Assembly (NCBI GenBank): GCA_016292255.1
Contig: JAEEZZ010000137.1
Coordinates: 1-49,948, forward strand
DNA: 49,948 nucleotides
Direction of reading: 5' to 3'
Source of the DNA: Oscillospiraceae bacterium
GTDB lineage: Bacteria; Bacillota; Clostridia; Oscillospirales; Oscillospiraceae
A program made the translations under genes and the position numbers. This document shows, piece after piece, positions 23,370 through 31,642 of this stretch. The notes under the pieces are model-generated. The model worked only from the letters and a program-made list of their open reading frames with translations. It did no database searches and was not told the origin of the DNA. Every line of letters begins with the position of its first letter. The first letter of the stretch is position 1.

Positions 23370-24368
23370 TCAGGCGGCCTTCGCCGCCTGATCCGCTGCC
23401 TCCAGCATATGGCCGATCAGGATCCCGTAGCCCCGGGTGGGATCCCGCACCAGCACGTGGGTCACCGCCCCCACCAGCCTGCCGTTCTGGAGGATGGGGG
23501 AGCCGCTCATGCCCTGGACGATGCCGCCGGTCTGCTCCAGCAGCCGCGGATCCGTCACCACGATCCGCAGATCCCGGCACTGCTCCGGGTCAAGCCGCAC
23601 GGCCTCGATCTCCACGTCATAGCGCAGCACCTGGCCGCCGTCCACGCTGCACCAGATCTCCGCCGGGCCCGTGGCCACCTCCTCCCGGGCGGCCAGGGGA
23701 ACACTCTGCCCCTCCAGGGCTTCCCCGGCCGCGTGGCCGAAGAGGCCCCGCGCCGTGTTCTGCTCCACCCGGCCCAGGGCCGCGCCGCCGGAGGCCTTGC
23801 CCAGCAGCGAGCCGGGGGCTCCCGCCTCGCCCCGCCGGATGCCGGTGACGCAGGTCTGGGTGGCAAGCCCCCCGCGAATGGCCATGGGCGCGCCGCCCCC
23901 TCCGCTGACGCCGTGGCCCAGGGCCCCAAAGAGGCCGCTTTCCGGATCGTAGAAGGTCACCGTGCCCAGCCCGGCGATCCGATCCCGCACCCGGAGCCCC
24001 AGCAGGAGCTGCCCGTTCCGATCCACCGGCTGCACCGCCGTCTGGACGGCCCTGCCTGCCCGATCCACGTCCAGCACCACAGCCGCGCCCCCTGCGTCCG
24101 CGGTCAGCTCCCGCAGCCGCTCCGCAGAGTCCAGGGGAACGCCGTTCACGGCGCGGATCCGGTCGCCGATCTCCAAGCCGGCCGCCTGGGCAGGGGAGCT
24201 GCCGTTCTCCTCGCCGAAGCCCACGATATAAACGCCGTCCGTTTCCAGCTCCAGGCCCACCGTCCTGCCCACAGGGACGAGACTTTCCGGCTCCGCCGCA
24301 AGCGCCGGAAGACTCAGCAGCAGCGCGAGCCAGACTGCCGCCGCCGTGCGCCCGATACTTCTTCCCAT
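23370..24368 (-). CDS. spoIVB: SpoIVB serine peptidase
   Basis: A 332-residue sporulation protease with an N-terminal signal/anchor (to about residue 25), a PDZ domain (about 45-115) and a C-terminal S55 peptidase domain. LGHGV near residue 150 carries the catalytic His, and GIVQGMSGSPI near 287 the catalytic Ser. In sporulation it is made in the forespore, is secreted into the intermembrane space and triggers the sigma-K checkpoint by cleaving the inhibitor of SpoIVFB. GGGAGG precedes the ATG. It is normally directly upstream of spo0A, but here it is 15 kb away, next to rnpB and an M50 protease. Confidence 0.93.
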   Translation of the reverse strand: MGRSIGRTAAAVWLALLLSLPALAAEPESLVPVGRTVGLELETDGVYIVGFGEENGSSPAQAAGLEIGDRIRAVNGVPLDSAERLRELTADAGGAAVVLDVDRAGRAVQTAVQPVDRNGQLLLGLRVRDRIAGLGTVTFYDPESGLFGALGHGVSGGGGAPMAIRGGLATQTCVTGIRRGEAGAPGSLLGKASGGAALGRVEQNTARGLFGHAAGEALEGQSVPLAAREEVATGPAEIWCSVDGGQVLRYDVEIEAVRLDPEQCRDLRIVVTDPRLLEQTGGIVQGMSGSPILQNGRLVGAVTHVLVRDPTRGYGILIGHMLEAADQAAKAA

Positions 24369-24399
24369 GTGCGATCCCTCCCGTCTTTCTTTTCATTTT

Positions 24400-24522
24400 G
24401 TATCTGTTCAGTCGCCCGTAGGGGCCGATGCCCACATCGGCCCTTTTGGCCGTTTTTGACCCGGAAACGAGGGCGGATGTAGGCATCCGCCCCTACGATT
24501 CATGGGGCGACTGAACAGATAC
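24400..24522. repeat. REPIN-like inverted pair with 18-bp outer arms
   Basis: Outer arms GTATCTGTTCAGTCGCCC (24400-24417) and GGGCGACTGAACAGATAC (24505-24522) pair perfectly. Inside are two hairpins in opposite orientation: GTAGGGGCCGATG...CATCGGCCC (24418-24443) and GGGCGGATGTAGGCATCCGC ending CCCCTAC (24471-24497). This occupies the divergent intergenic region between spoIVB and the DUF6465 gene. The rest of 24369-24736 is AT-rich and holds no gene. Confidence 0.9.
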
Positions 24523-24654
24523 TTCATTTTTTGAGCGCCCGAATATAATATGGACGAAAAACAGACAAAAAAACCGGGCAGATTTTGAATAAAAAACAAT
24601 TTTTCGGGAAAAACTGCTGAAAACAGGCAAAAAACTTCATAAACTTGTGATATA

Positions 24655-24681
24655 CAAGACTTGACAGATGTGGTATAGTAC
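24655..24681 (+). promoter_or_regulatory. Possible promoter of the DUF6465 gene
   Basis: TATACA and TATAGT are separated by 17 bp upstream of the gene. A TTGACA inside the spacer is at the wrong distance. Weak evidence. Confidence 0.35.
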
Positions 24682-24736
24682 ACTCAGGTACAGGACTTGT
24701 GCCCACAAACCTGTGTTCAAAAGGAGACGCAACAGT

Positions 24737-25084
24737 ATGGCATCCAAAAAGGTAAAAGAAGTCGTCGATGAGGTCATCGAAAAAACTGAGCCTGTGGTTC
24801 GCAAGGCAAAGAGCGCGGCGGGCACCGCCGTCAAGAAGGCCGAGCCCGTTCTGGAAGCGGCCGTGAACGCGGGCAAGCAGGTGATCTCCGCGCTGGTGCC
24901 GGAGGTCTATGTTCAGCACGCCAACCGGCAGTTCGACTGCGCCGACCTGGCGGAGCGCTGCAAGGAGGATTTCAAGGCCAAGCACCCCTCCACGGTGATC
25001 CGTTCCTGCAAGCTCTATATCAAGCCCGAGGACAATATGGTCTACTACGTCATCAACGACATCGAGGACAAGCTGGGGCTGTAA
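24737..25084 (+). CDS. DUF6465-like small protein
   Basis: A 115-residue protein. The N-terminal half (about 1-50) is a Lys/Glu/Ala/Val-rich helix likely to be coiled or membrane-surface associated (KKVKEVVDEVIEKTEPVVRK, then VKKAEPVLEAAVNAGK). The C-terminal half, EVYVQHANRQFDCADLAER...LYIKPEDNMVYYVIND, matches my recollection of the DUF6465 family common in Clostridia. The function is unknown. AAGGAGACGCAACAGT precedes the ATG, and a strong terminator follows, so it is a single-gene unit. Confidence 0.75.
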   Translation: MASKKVKEVVDEVIEKTEPVVRKAKSAAGTAVKKAEPVLEAAVNAGKQVISALVPEVYVQHANRQFDCADLAERCKEDFKAKHPSTVIRSCKLYIKPEDNMVYYVINDIEDKLGL

Positions 25085-25093
25085 ATGAAAAAA

Positions 25094-25131
25094 GCACGAA
25101 AACGATCCCGTTTATGGGATCGTTTTTGTGC
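25094..25131 (+). terminator. Intrinsic terminator after the DUF6465 gene
   Basis: GCACGAAAACGATCCC pairs with GGGATCGTTTTTGTGC across a 6-nt loop, with a T-run in the descending arm. Confidence 0.85.
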
Positions 25132-25157
25132 TATGCTCCCCCTGAGGAGGGGATTTT

Positions 25158-27308
25158 ATGGATTTAACCGCAAAACTCAACGCCGAACAGCTGGAGGCTG
25201 TCACAAGCACCGAGGGCTTCGTCCGGGTGATCGCGGGGGCGGGCTCCGGCAAGACCCGGGCCCTGACCCATCGCTTCGCCTGGCTGGTGACGGAGCTGGG
25301 CATCCTGCCCGGCAACATTCTCTGCGTCACCTTCACCAACAAGGCCGCCAACGAGATGCGCCAGCGCATCCACAATCTCACCGGGGACAACGACACCGGC
25401 TACATCAACACCTTCCACGGCTTCTGCGTGTCGGTGCTCCAGGAGGACAGCTTTGCCGTGGGCTATCCCAGGGCCTTCCTGGTGCTGGATAATTCCGACA
25501 TCGACGCCATGCTGCGGATCGTCTACGAGGAACGGGGCCTGACCCTGCGGGACATGACCTTCGCCAACGCCCGGGACATGATCGAGATGCAGAAGCTCCG
25601 CTTCCACCCGGAATACTACGAGGATCTGATCGACCTGCCCCTGGAGGCCCTGCGGCAGAAGTACGACGAGGCTGCCTCCACGGAGAACATCATCTTCTAC
25701 GGCTACCTCTACCAGCAGAAGAAGTGCTTCGGCCTGGACTACAACGATCTGATCAAGTTCACCCTGTACATCTTCCGGAAGCACGAGGAGCTCCGGCTCA
25801 AATGGCAGAAGCGGCTGGAATACATCATGATCGACGAGTTCCAAGACATCGACGAGCCCCAGTACGAGCTGATGGAGGTGCTCTGCGGCTACCACAAGAA
25901 CCTCTTTGTGGTGGGGGACCCGGATCAGACCATCTACACCTGGCGGGGGGCCAACATCCGCTATCTGCTGGACTTCGACCAGAAGCACCCCGGCACGAAG
26001 ACGATCTTCATGAACCGGAACTACCGCTCCACCCCCCAGATCCTCCAGGCGGTGAACGATCTGATCGACAAGAACCGAAACCGGCTGAAAAAGGAGCTGA
26101 TCCCCACCCTGCCGGAGGGGCCCACGGTGCTCTGCCACCACGCGGACACCCCCGAGGCGGAGGCCAAGTGGATCGCCTCCCGGATCCAGGCCCTCCATGC
26201 CGCCGGTACGGACTACCGGGACGTGACCCTGCTCTACCGGGCCCACTATCTCACCCGCCCCGTGGAGGACGTGCTGAACCGGGAGAAGATCCCCTACACC
26301 ATCTACAGCGGCGTGCCCTTCTACGGCCGGGCGGAGATCAAGGACGCCCTGTCCTATCTGCGGCTGGTGGCCTACCGGGACGACCTCTCCTTCCTGCGGG
26401 TGGCCAACCTGCCCAAGCGGAACCTGGGCAAGCGGCGCATGGAGTTCTTGCAGGCCTGGGCGGAGGAAAACCGCTGCTCCCTCTTTCTGGCCCTGCAGAA
26501 GAACCTGGATACGGAGCTCTTCCGGGGCACCAAGGCCGCGGCCTTCGTCCGCCTGGTGGAGGACTTCTCCGCCCGCTGGGAGGGGCGGCCTGTGTCGGAG
26601 CTGCTGACGGAGCTGCTCCACGAGAGCCGCTATGAGGAAATGCTCCGCACCGAGGGCAGCCAGGAGCGGCTGGACAATCTGGCGGAGCTGAAGCAGTCCA
26701 TCTATGAGTATGAGACCGGCTGCGGGGAGGAGGCCACCCTGCCCCACTATCTGGCCCATGTGGCCCTGTATACGAATACGGATCTGGAGGCCCATGACGA
26801 CCGGGTGAAGCTGATGACCGTCCACGCGGCCAAGGGCCTGGAATTCCCCCATGTGTTCCTGCTGGGGCTCAACGAGGGGGCCTTCCCCAGCCGCAAGACC
26901 GGCACCCTGGAGGCCATGGAGGAGGAGCGCAGGCTCTGCTTCGTGGCCATGACCCGGGCGGAACGGAGCCTCTGCCTGTCGGAGGCCGAGGGCCGGAACC
27001 ATGACGGCTCCCCCCGCTATCCCTCCCGCTTCCTGCTGGACATCGACGAGGCCCACCTGGAGCTGACCAAGCCCCGGCCGGAGGGCCTAATCGCCGAGGC
27101 CCGGGCCTATATCGCAGCCCTGGAGCGGAGCCTGCCCGAGAACCGGGCCGCCTCCACTCTGCCTGTGGGCACCCGGGTCCGCCACGCCGTCTTCGGCGTG
27201 GGCACCGTGGAGGGCATCGACGACCGGCGCGCCGCCCACCTGGTCCGCTTCGACGACCTCCCCACCCCCCGGGCCATCAGCTTCCGCGCCAAGCTGGAGC
27301 AGATATAG
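25158..27308 (+). CDS. UvrD/PcrA-type superfamily 1 DNA helicase
   Basis: A 716-residue ATP-dependent 3'-5' helicase. Motifs: Q motif LNAEQLEAV, Walker A AGAGSGKT (26-33), motif Ib FHGFC, Walker B IDEFQD (about 225-230), motif III GDPDQTIYTWRGA, motif IV NYRSTP, motif V VHAAKGLEFPHVFL and motif VI VAMTRAERSL. The C-terminal tail VGTRVRHAVFGVGTV is the RNA-polymerase-binding Tudor-like motif found in PcrA/UvrD. It is shorter than a second PcrA-like paralogue often present in Firmicutes, so I do not assign pcrA itself. GAGGAGGGGATTTT precedes the ATG. The stop TAG begins a repeat-rich region. Confidence 0.93.
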   Translation: MDLTAKLNAEQLEAVTSTEGFVRVIAGAGSGKTRALTHRFAWLVTELGILPGNILCVTFTNKAANEMRQRIHNLTGDNDTGYINTFHGFCVSVLQEDSFAVGYPRAFLVLDNSDIDAMLRIVYEERGLTLRDMTFANARDMIEMQKLRFHPEYYEDLIDLPLEALRQKYDEAASTENIIFYGYLYQQKKCFGLDYNDLIKFTLYIFRKHEELRLKWQKRLEYIMIDEFQDIDEPQYELMEVLCGYHKNLFVVGDPDQTIYTWRGANIRYLLDFDQKHPGTKTIFMNRNYRSTPQILQAVNDLIDKNRNRLKKELIPTLPEGPTVLCHHADTPEAEAKWIASRIQALHAAGTDYRDVTLLYRAHYLTRPVEDVLNREKIPYTIYSGVPFYGRAEIKDALSYLRLVAYRDDLSFLRVANLPKRNLGKRRMEFLQAWAEENRCSLFLALQKNLDTELFRGTKAAAFVRLVEDFSARWEGRPVSELLTELLHESRYEEMLRTEGSQERLDNLAELKQSIYEYETGCGEEATLPHYLAHVALYTNTDLEAHDDRVKLMTVHAAKGLEFPHVFLLGLNEGAFPSRKTGTLEAMEEERRLCFVAMTRAERSLCLSEAEGRNHDGSPRYPSRFLLDIDEAHLELTKPRPEGLIAEARAYIAALERSLPENRAASTLPVGTRVRHAVFGVGTVEGIDDRRAAHLVRFDDLPTPRAISFRAKLEQI

Positions 27309-27788
27309 GGGCGCACCCTACCGTAGCGCGGGCTATTAGCCCGCCGTTCCCCGTCCCCGTAGGGAGCGAACTCGAAGAGTCACGAAGTATGCCCACATCG
27401 CTCCGGCGTTCGGAACGAACGCAATTTGCCGCAAGGCAAATCCAGCCGCACCCCATCGCCGCAACCGGGACCGATTATCGCACCCGGTATGCCGGCTAAT
27501 AGCCGGCGCTACAGTAGGGTACGGTTGTAGGGGGCGGCGCCCACGACGCCCCGGCGTTCGGAACGAACGCAATTTGCCGCAAGGCAAATCCAGCCGCACC
27601 ACGACGCCGCGACCGGGTTCGAACAACGGACATGGCTGGATCGCCCTGGCGGGCGATTGTTTGCTTCGCAAACCGGACGAGCACTACCCATGAAGGGCAC
27701 AGGTGCTCGTCCCTACGGCGGGGTGCGTTTGGGATGACCGGTGCGGCCTGCTGGCGGCCACTGGCCGCCCCTACATACGAGTGCGCCC
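27309..27788. repeat. Intergenic repeat cluster without genes
   Basis: About 480 bp of stacked modules: GTAGCGCGGGCTATTAGCCC (27322), a GTAGGGAGCGA hairpin split by ACTCGAAGAGTCACGAAGTA, two copies of GGCGTTCGGAACGAACGCAA with TTTGCCGCAAGGCAAATCC, GTAGGGGGCGGCGCC (27527), GGCGGGCGATTGTTTGCTTC, an inverted GACGAGCAC hairpin (27679-27715) and an inverted GGCGGCCACTGGCCGCC hairpin (27750-27773). A very similar series recurs at 35159-35420. No credible coding frame. Confidence 0.8.
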
Positions 27789-27828
27789 GCATGAAAAAAG
27801 CACGACTTCTGCCGTGCTTTTTTCATGC
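27789..27828. terminator. Intrinsic terminator of trxB
   Basis: GCATGAAAAAAGCACG pairs perfectly with CGTGCTTTTTTCATGC around an 8-nt loop; A- and T-runs allow use from either side. Confidence 0.85.
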
Positions 27829-27834
27829 ATATTT

Positions 27835-28743
27835 TCATCGATCCAGCCACCTGCAGGCGTTCAGGGCCGCGGCTGCGCCGTCGGCTACGGCGGTGGCCAC
27901 CTGGCGGTAGGCCTTGGTGCGGCAGTCCCCGGCGGCGAAGATCCCGGCCGTGGGGGTGACGCAGCTTTCGTCGGCCTTGATGTAGCCCGCCTCGTTCAAG
28001 GGGGCCAGGGCGGCGAAGGCCTGGTTCTCCGGCTCGGTGCCGATGGCCAGGAAGGCTCCGTCCACTGCCAGCTGCTGTTCCGCGCCGGTTTCGGTGTTCT
28101 GCAGGCGCAGGCCGGTGAGCTGATCCTCTCCCTCGTAGCCCACGCAGACCGTGGAATACAGCACCTCCACGTTGGGCCGGGCCAGCACCTGGTCGATCAT
28201 CTTCTGCTCGCCGGTGAGGAAGGCTAGATTCTGCACCACCGTGACCTTTTTGCAGGTCTCGGCCAGCAGCAGGATCTCCTGCAGGGCGGTGTTGCCCCCG
28301 CCGATCACGGCCACGTGGGCGCCCTGGTAGAAGGCACCGTCGCAGACCGCGCAGAAGGACAGACCGCTGCCGATCATGTCCTCCTCCCGGGGCAGACCCA
28401 GGCGGCGGTGCCGGGCTCCGGCGGCGATGATGACGGCCCGGGCCTCATAGCGGCCCCCCTCGCCGATGACGGTCTTCACCGGACCGTCCTCGATCCCCAG
28501 CACCGTGTCCATGTCCACGTCGGCCCCCAGGGCCATGGCCTGCTCCAGCATCCGCTGGGCCAGGTCGTTGCCGGAGATGGTCTCAAAGCCGGGGTAGTTT
28601 TCCAGCTTGGGGGAGAAGGTGATCTGCCCCCCGAAGGTGTCTTTTTCCAGCACCAGCACGGTCTTTCCCGCCCGCCGGGCGTAAATGGCAGCGGTGAGCC
28701 CTGCAGGGCCGGCGCCAACGATCAGTACATCGTACAGTTTCAA
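27835..28743 (-). CDS. trxB: Thioredoxin reductase
   Basis: A 302-residue FAD/NAD(P)H disulfide oxidoreductase that reduces thioredoxin. FAD-binding VGAGPAGLTAAIYARRAG (9-26), the redox-active CAVC (about 132-135, in FCAVCDGAFYQG), the NADPH-binding VIGGGNTALQE and the closing GIFAAGDCRTK are all intact. The start codon is TTG at 28743 with AGGAGG 9 nt upstream; no ATG fits. The 300-bp upstream region is filled with short hairpins, and no thioredoxin gene is adjacent. GNTALQE lacks the usual GGDSA, which is common in Firmicute TrxB-like enzymes. Confidence 0.93.
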   Translation of the reverse strand: MKLYDVLIVGAGPAGLTAAIYARRAGKTVLVLEKDTFGGQITFSPKLENYPGFETISGNDLAQRMLEQAMALGADVDMDTVLGIEDGPVKTVIGEGGRYEARAVIIAAGARHRRLGLPREEDMIGSGLSFCAVCDGAFYQGAHVAVIGGGNTALQEILLLAETCKKVTVVQNLAFLTGEQKMIDQVLARPNVEVLYSTVCVGYEGEDQLTGLRLQNTETGAEQQLAVDGAFLAIGTEPENQAFAALAPLNEAGYIKADESCVTPTAGIFAAGDCRTKAYRQVATAVADGAAAALNACRWLDR

Positions 28744-28764
28744 TTTAAATAACCTCCTGCGTAT

Positions 28765-29046
28765 CGAATGAAGTATCTCCTTCGGAGATATGAAGTATTC
28801 CTTAGCGGAATATGAAGTATCTCCTTCGGAGATATGAAGTATGTGCTTCGCACATATTGCGGTATCTGTTTATTCTGCGAATAAACAGATGAAAAAAATA
28901 TTGACTTCAAAAGTGGGGAAAACTACCCGTTGCGTCAAATATGGCGCAGCCATACTTCATAAGCGCAGCGCCTTCATGCGGCGAAGCCATACTTCCTATT
29001 TGCGTCAGCAAATACTTCATGCGCAAAGCGCGTATGCGCTTGGCGC
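28765..29046. repeat. Hairpin array with GAAGTAT linkers upstream of trxB
   Basis: This gene-free stretch has successive hairpins joined by GAAGTAT: TATCTCC/GGAGATA (28774-28790 and again 28819-28835), TATTCC/GGAATA (28796-28812) and ATGTGC/GCACAT (28841-28855), then ATCTGTTTATTC/GAATAAACAGAT (28864-28890). From about 28935 to 29045 the linkers appear inverted (ATACTTC), between hairpins such as TTTGCG/TGCAAA-type and GCGCAAAGCGC. Confidence 0.85.
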
Positions 29047-30663
29047 TCAGCCCCACAGGGCTGACAGCATGGGGATGACCTGCTTTTTCCGGCTCATGAC
29101 GCCGGGCAGGAAGAGGGTGCTGCCCTGGGGCTCCACGCCGAAGGCCTGGGCAATGTCGTCCGCGTCTCCCAGGAAGATGATCTGGGTGCCCTCCAGCAGC
29201 ACGTCGGTGAGCATCAGGATCATAATGTCGTAGCCCCGCTCCTGCTTGGCCCGGGTCATCTCGGCCAGGAATTCGTCCTTCCGATCCAGCATGGACACGG
29301 AATCCACGCAGGTGATCTGGCTCACGCCCAGGTAGTGGCCCGCGATGTGGAAGTCCTTGTAGTCCGCGTACATCAGATCCCGGGCGGACTTGTCCGCCCC
29401 CAGGGAGGCGGTGAAGATGAACTGCCCCAGCTCCTCCAGGTCGATCCCGGCGATCCGGGCCAGCCGTTCGGCAATGGTGCGATCTCGGGGGGTGGCCGTG
29501 GGGGATTTGAAGATGACCGTGTCCGAGAGGATGGCGGCGCACATGAGGCCAGCCATCTTTTTGGAGGGCATGAGGCCCTTTTCCTGGTACATCTCCGCCA
29601 CAATGGTGGTGGAGCTGCCCACGATCTCGTTGCGGAAGAAGATGGGGTTGGCGGATTGGATGTCCGCCAGCCGGTGGTGGTCGATGATGCCCAGCAGCTC
29701 CACCTGCTCCAGCCCGGGGACGGACTGGGCGGCCTCGTTGTGGTCCACCAGCACCACCTTTTTGCGCCTGGGCTTCAGCAGATGGTAGCGGGACAGGGTG
29801 CCCACCACCTTGTCCTCTGCGTCCAGAATGGGATAGCAGCGGTAGCGGCTCTTGGAAACGGTCTCCCGCACGTCGTCCAGGTAGTCCGTCAGCCGGAAGG
29901 TGACCAGGTTGGAGGACTGGCAGATTCGGGCGATGGGAATGGCCTGGAAGATCTGCCGGGCGGCCCGGTAGGCGGAGAAGGGGGTGGAGATGATGCAGGT
30001 TTTCGTCTCCAGTTCCCGCAGCTCCGGGCTCAGCTCCGCCTCGCAGAGGATCAGGCAGTGGATGTTGGATTCCAGAGCCCAGCGGATCACCTCCGGCTGG
30101 TCGCCGCAGACGGCGATGTAGTTCTCGTGGTCGAACAGCCGCAGATCGGCCCCCCGGGGCAGGCCGAAGATCAGCTCGCCCGATACGGTGTCCATGCAGG
30201 CCCCCGCGTCGTTGAGCACCCGGCCCTCCAGCACGGAGAGCAGGTTGAACAGGGGCACGTCCCGGACAAGGGGATCCTCGATGGTCCGGATGTCGTAGCC
30301 GGCCACGTCGCCGGAGGAGAGCATCCCGAAGAGGGTGCCGTCCTCGTTGGTGACGGGGATGGCGGTGATGGAGGCGTTGCTTCGCAGCAGATTCCAACCC
30401 CGGGCCACCGTCAGGGCGGCGCTCAGGGCCGGCGGTGTGTCAAAGTCCAGATCCTGCACCTGGGTCCGCATATCCTTGATGAGAACGGGCGGCTCAAAGC
30501 CGAAGCGCTCGAGAATGCGCTTGGATTCGTCGTTCAGATGGCCCAGCCGCGCCGCGGTGTAGCCCCGTTCGCCCAGGGCGTTCTGCAGCGCTGCGTAGGA
30601 CATGGCCGAAACGATGGAGTCCGTGTCCGGATTCCGGTGCCCGGTGACAAAAACCTGATCCAT
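29047..30663 (-). CDS. Manganese-dependent inorganic pyrophosphatase with CBS and DRTGG domains
   Basis: A 538-residue family II (DHH/DHHA2) pyrophosphatase of the regulated CBS type. It hydrolyses PPi in the cytoplasm using Mn2+ or Co2+. Catalytic metal motifs: GHRNPDTDS (8-16), LVDHNE and IIDHH, then DHHA2 motifs near SDTVIFKSPTATPRD and SVSMLDRKDEF. CBS domains (about 70-120 and 245-300) flank a DRTGG domain and bind adenine nucleotides that control activity. AGGAGG precedes the ATG at 30663, and a near-consensus promoter lies 50 bp upstream. Length matches clostridial CBS-PPases. Confidence 0.92.
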   Translation of the reverse strand: MDQVFVTGHRNPDTDSIVSAMSYAALQNALGERGYTAARLGHLNDESKRILERFGFEPPVLIKDMRTQVQDLDFDTPPALSAALTVARGWNLLRSNASITAIPVTNEDGTLFGMLSSGDVAGYDIRTIEDPLVRDVPLFNLLSVLEGRVLNDAGACMDTVSGELIFGLPRGADLRLFDHENYIAVCGDQPEVIRWALESNIHCLILCEAELSPELRELETKTCIISTPFSAYRAARQIFQAIPIARICQSSNLVTFRLTDYLDDVRETVSKSRYRCYPILDAEDKVVGTLSRYHLLKPRRKKVVLVDHNEAAQSVPGLEQVELLGIIDHHRLADIQSANPIFFRNEIVGSSTTIVAEMYQEKGLMPSKKMAGLMCAAILSDTVIFKSPTATPRDRTIAERLARIAGIDLEELGQFIFTASLGADKSARDLMYADYKDFHIAGHYLGVSQITCVDSVSMLDRKDEFLAEMTRAKQERGYDIMILMLTDVLLEGTQIIFLGDADDIAQAFGVEPQGSTLFLPGVMSRKKQVIPMLSALWG

Positions 30664-30710
30664 AGCTGCCTCCTGTGTCAGTATTTCGCGGGTTACGTAT
30701 CTATCCGTAT

Positions 30711-30739
30711 ATTATGCCGGAAAACGCGGCGTTTGTCAA
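30711..30739 (-). promoter_or_regulatory. Promoter of the pyrophosphatase gene
   Basis: On the minus strand, perfect TTGACA (30739-30734), a 17-bp spacer and CATAAT (30716-30711). Confidence 0.82.
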
Positions 30740-30752
30740 GAGCGCAGAAACC

Positions 30753-30779
30753 GTAGGGGCGGATGCCCACATCCGCCCT
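30753..30779 (+). repeat. GTAG hairpin, GGGCGGATG class
   Basis: GTAGGGGCGGATG-CCCA-CATCCGCCC, the same as the copy at 9228, lies between the pyrophosphatase promoter and the spoIIID 3' end. Confidence 0.8.
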
Positions 30780-30784
30780 CCGGA

Positions 30785-31063
30785 TCATTTTGCATCTTGC
30801 ATTTCGCATTTTGCATTCCGGATCCGGTACTTCCTCCGGGTGGCCTCGCCGCCCCGCAGATGCCGTTCTGCCTTGTTGTGTTCCAGCACCGCCCGGACGC
30901 GGAGCCAAAGCGGGCGGTCGATGGGCTCCAGCCGCTGGGTGAGATCCTTGTGTACCGTGGATTTGGACACGCCGAAGCGCTCCGCGGCTGCCCGCACGGT
31001 GGCCCCGGTTTCCAAAACGAATTCCGCCAGCTCCCTGGCCCGCTTGTCGATGGTATCTGTCAT
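30785..31063 (-). CDS. spoIIID: Sporulation transcription factor SpoIIID
   Basis: A 92-residue mother-cell DNA-binding regulator. Residues 22-44 (VRAAAERFGVSKSTVHKDL) form the helix-turn-helix, and RHLRGGEATRRKY (67-79) the conserved C-terminal DNA-contacting region, nearly matching Bacillus SpoIIID. After KY the sequence becomes RIRNAKCEMQDAK, which is encoded by a GCAAAAT-type heptanucleotide tract (30785-30815), so the natural tail has been replaced by repeat DNA. GGGAGG lies 8 nt before the ATG at 31063. It would act after sigma-E to time mother-cell gene expression. Confidence 0.93.
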   Translation of the reverse strand: MTDTIDKRARELAEFVLETGATVRAAAERFGVSKSTVHKDLTQRLEPIDRPLWLRVRAVLEHNKAERHLRGGEATRRKYRIRNAKCEMQDAK

Positions 31064-31114
31064 ATCCGCACCTCCCAAGCATGGGTTACGCAAGTCTATG
31101 CAGCCGACGGGGGA

Positions 31115-31320
31115 GGAATGCAGAATGCAAAGGGCAAAATGCAAAATGCAAAATGAGGGAGCAGGCATCAGGGATCAGGCATCAGGAATCAGGGATCAGG
31201 CATCAGGCATCAGGCATCAGGGATCAGGCATCAGGGATCAGGGATCAGGGATCAGGGATCAGGCATCAGGCATCAGGGATCAGGCATCAGGGATCAGGCA
31301 TCAGGGATCAGGCATACTTC
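31115..31320. repeat. Long heptanucleotide array (GGATCAG/GCATCAG)
   Basis: GCAAAAT units (31125-31155) pass into about 20 units of G[G/C]ATCAG (31165-31313). It is the longest 7-nt tract in the window, and the G/C choice at position 2 is irregular along it. It lies in the 579-bp gene-free interval 31064-31642, which also holds an ACTTCGTGACTCTTCGAGTT module, GTAGGGGCGAGCATCGCTCG (31350) and a CATTCTGAGC module (31381). Confidence 0.92.
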
Positions 31321-31426
31321 GTGACTCTTCGAGTTCAGGCACCGCCCGTAGGGGCGAGCATCGCTCGTCCCCGTCCCCCCTCATTCTGAGCAAAGCGAAG
31401 AATCCGTACCCCCCGCGGCCGGACGA

Positions 31427-31545
31427 AATGAATAATGAATACTGAAGACTTAAGAATGAATAATAAATGTGTTTTTCAAATCGCGATTTGAAAAACTCCG
31501 ACATTATTCATTAGACGGTTATTCAGTATTCATTATTCATTAAAA
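31427..31545. repeat. Palindrome with opposed heptanucleotide arms
   Basis: The 26-bp perfect palindrome with arms GTTTTTCAAAT / ATTTGAAAAAC around CGCG (31471-31496) is flanked by ATGAATA-type 7-mers on the left and their inverse (TATTCAT type) on the right. The right flank begins CTCCGACATTATTCATTAG, also found at 39830. Confidence 0.88.
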
Positions 31546-31576
31546 ACCCCGTCGTGCGGGGGACGCATTCTTTCTC

Positions 31577-31605
31577 TTGACAAATACCCCCACGGGGTAT
31601 ATAAT
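31577..31605 (+). promoter_or_regulatory. csoR-copA promoter with CsoR operator
   Basis: Perfect TTGACA (31577-31582) and perfect TATAAT (31600-31605) are 17 bp apart. The spacer contains the inverted repeat ATACCCC-CAC-GGGGTAT (31584-31600), the typical CsoR operator type. Apo-CsoR bound here would block polymerase, and Cu(I) would release it. Confidence 0.9.
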
Positions 31606-31642
31606 ACCCTATAGAATCAAATCGACCAAAGGGGGTCATCCT

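Noticed and set aside
27309..27788. Insertion sequence remnant with transposase
   Set aside because: No transposase-like frame; the whole interval is explained by short modules seen elsewhere in the window.
31165..31313. Phase-variable coding repeat
   Set aside because: The heptamer array is intergenic, has no start codon with ribosome-binding site in front, and ends in other repeat modules.
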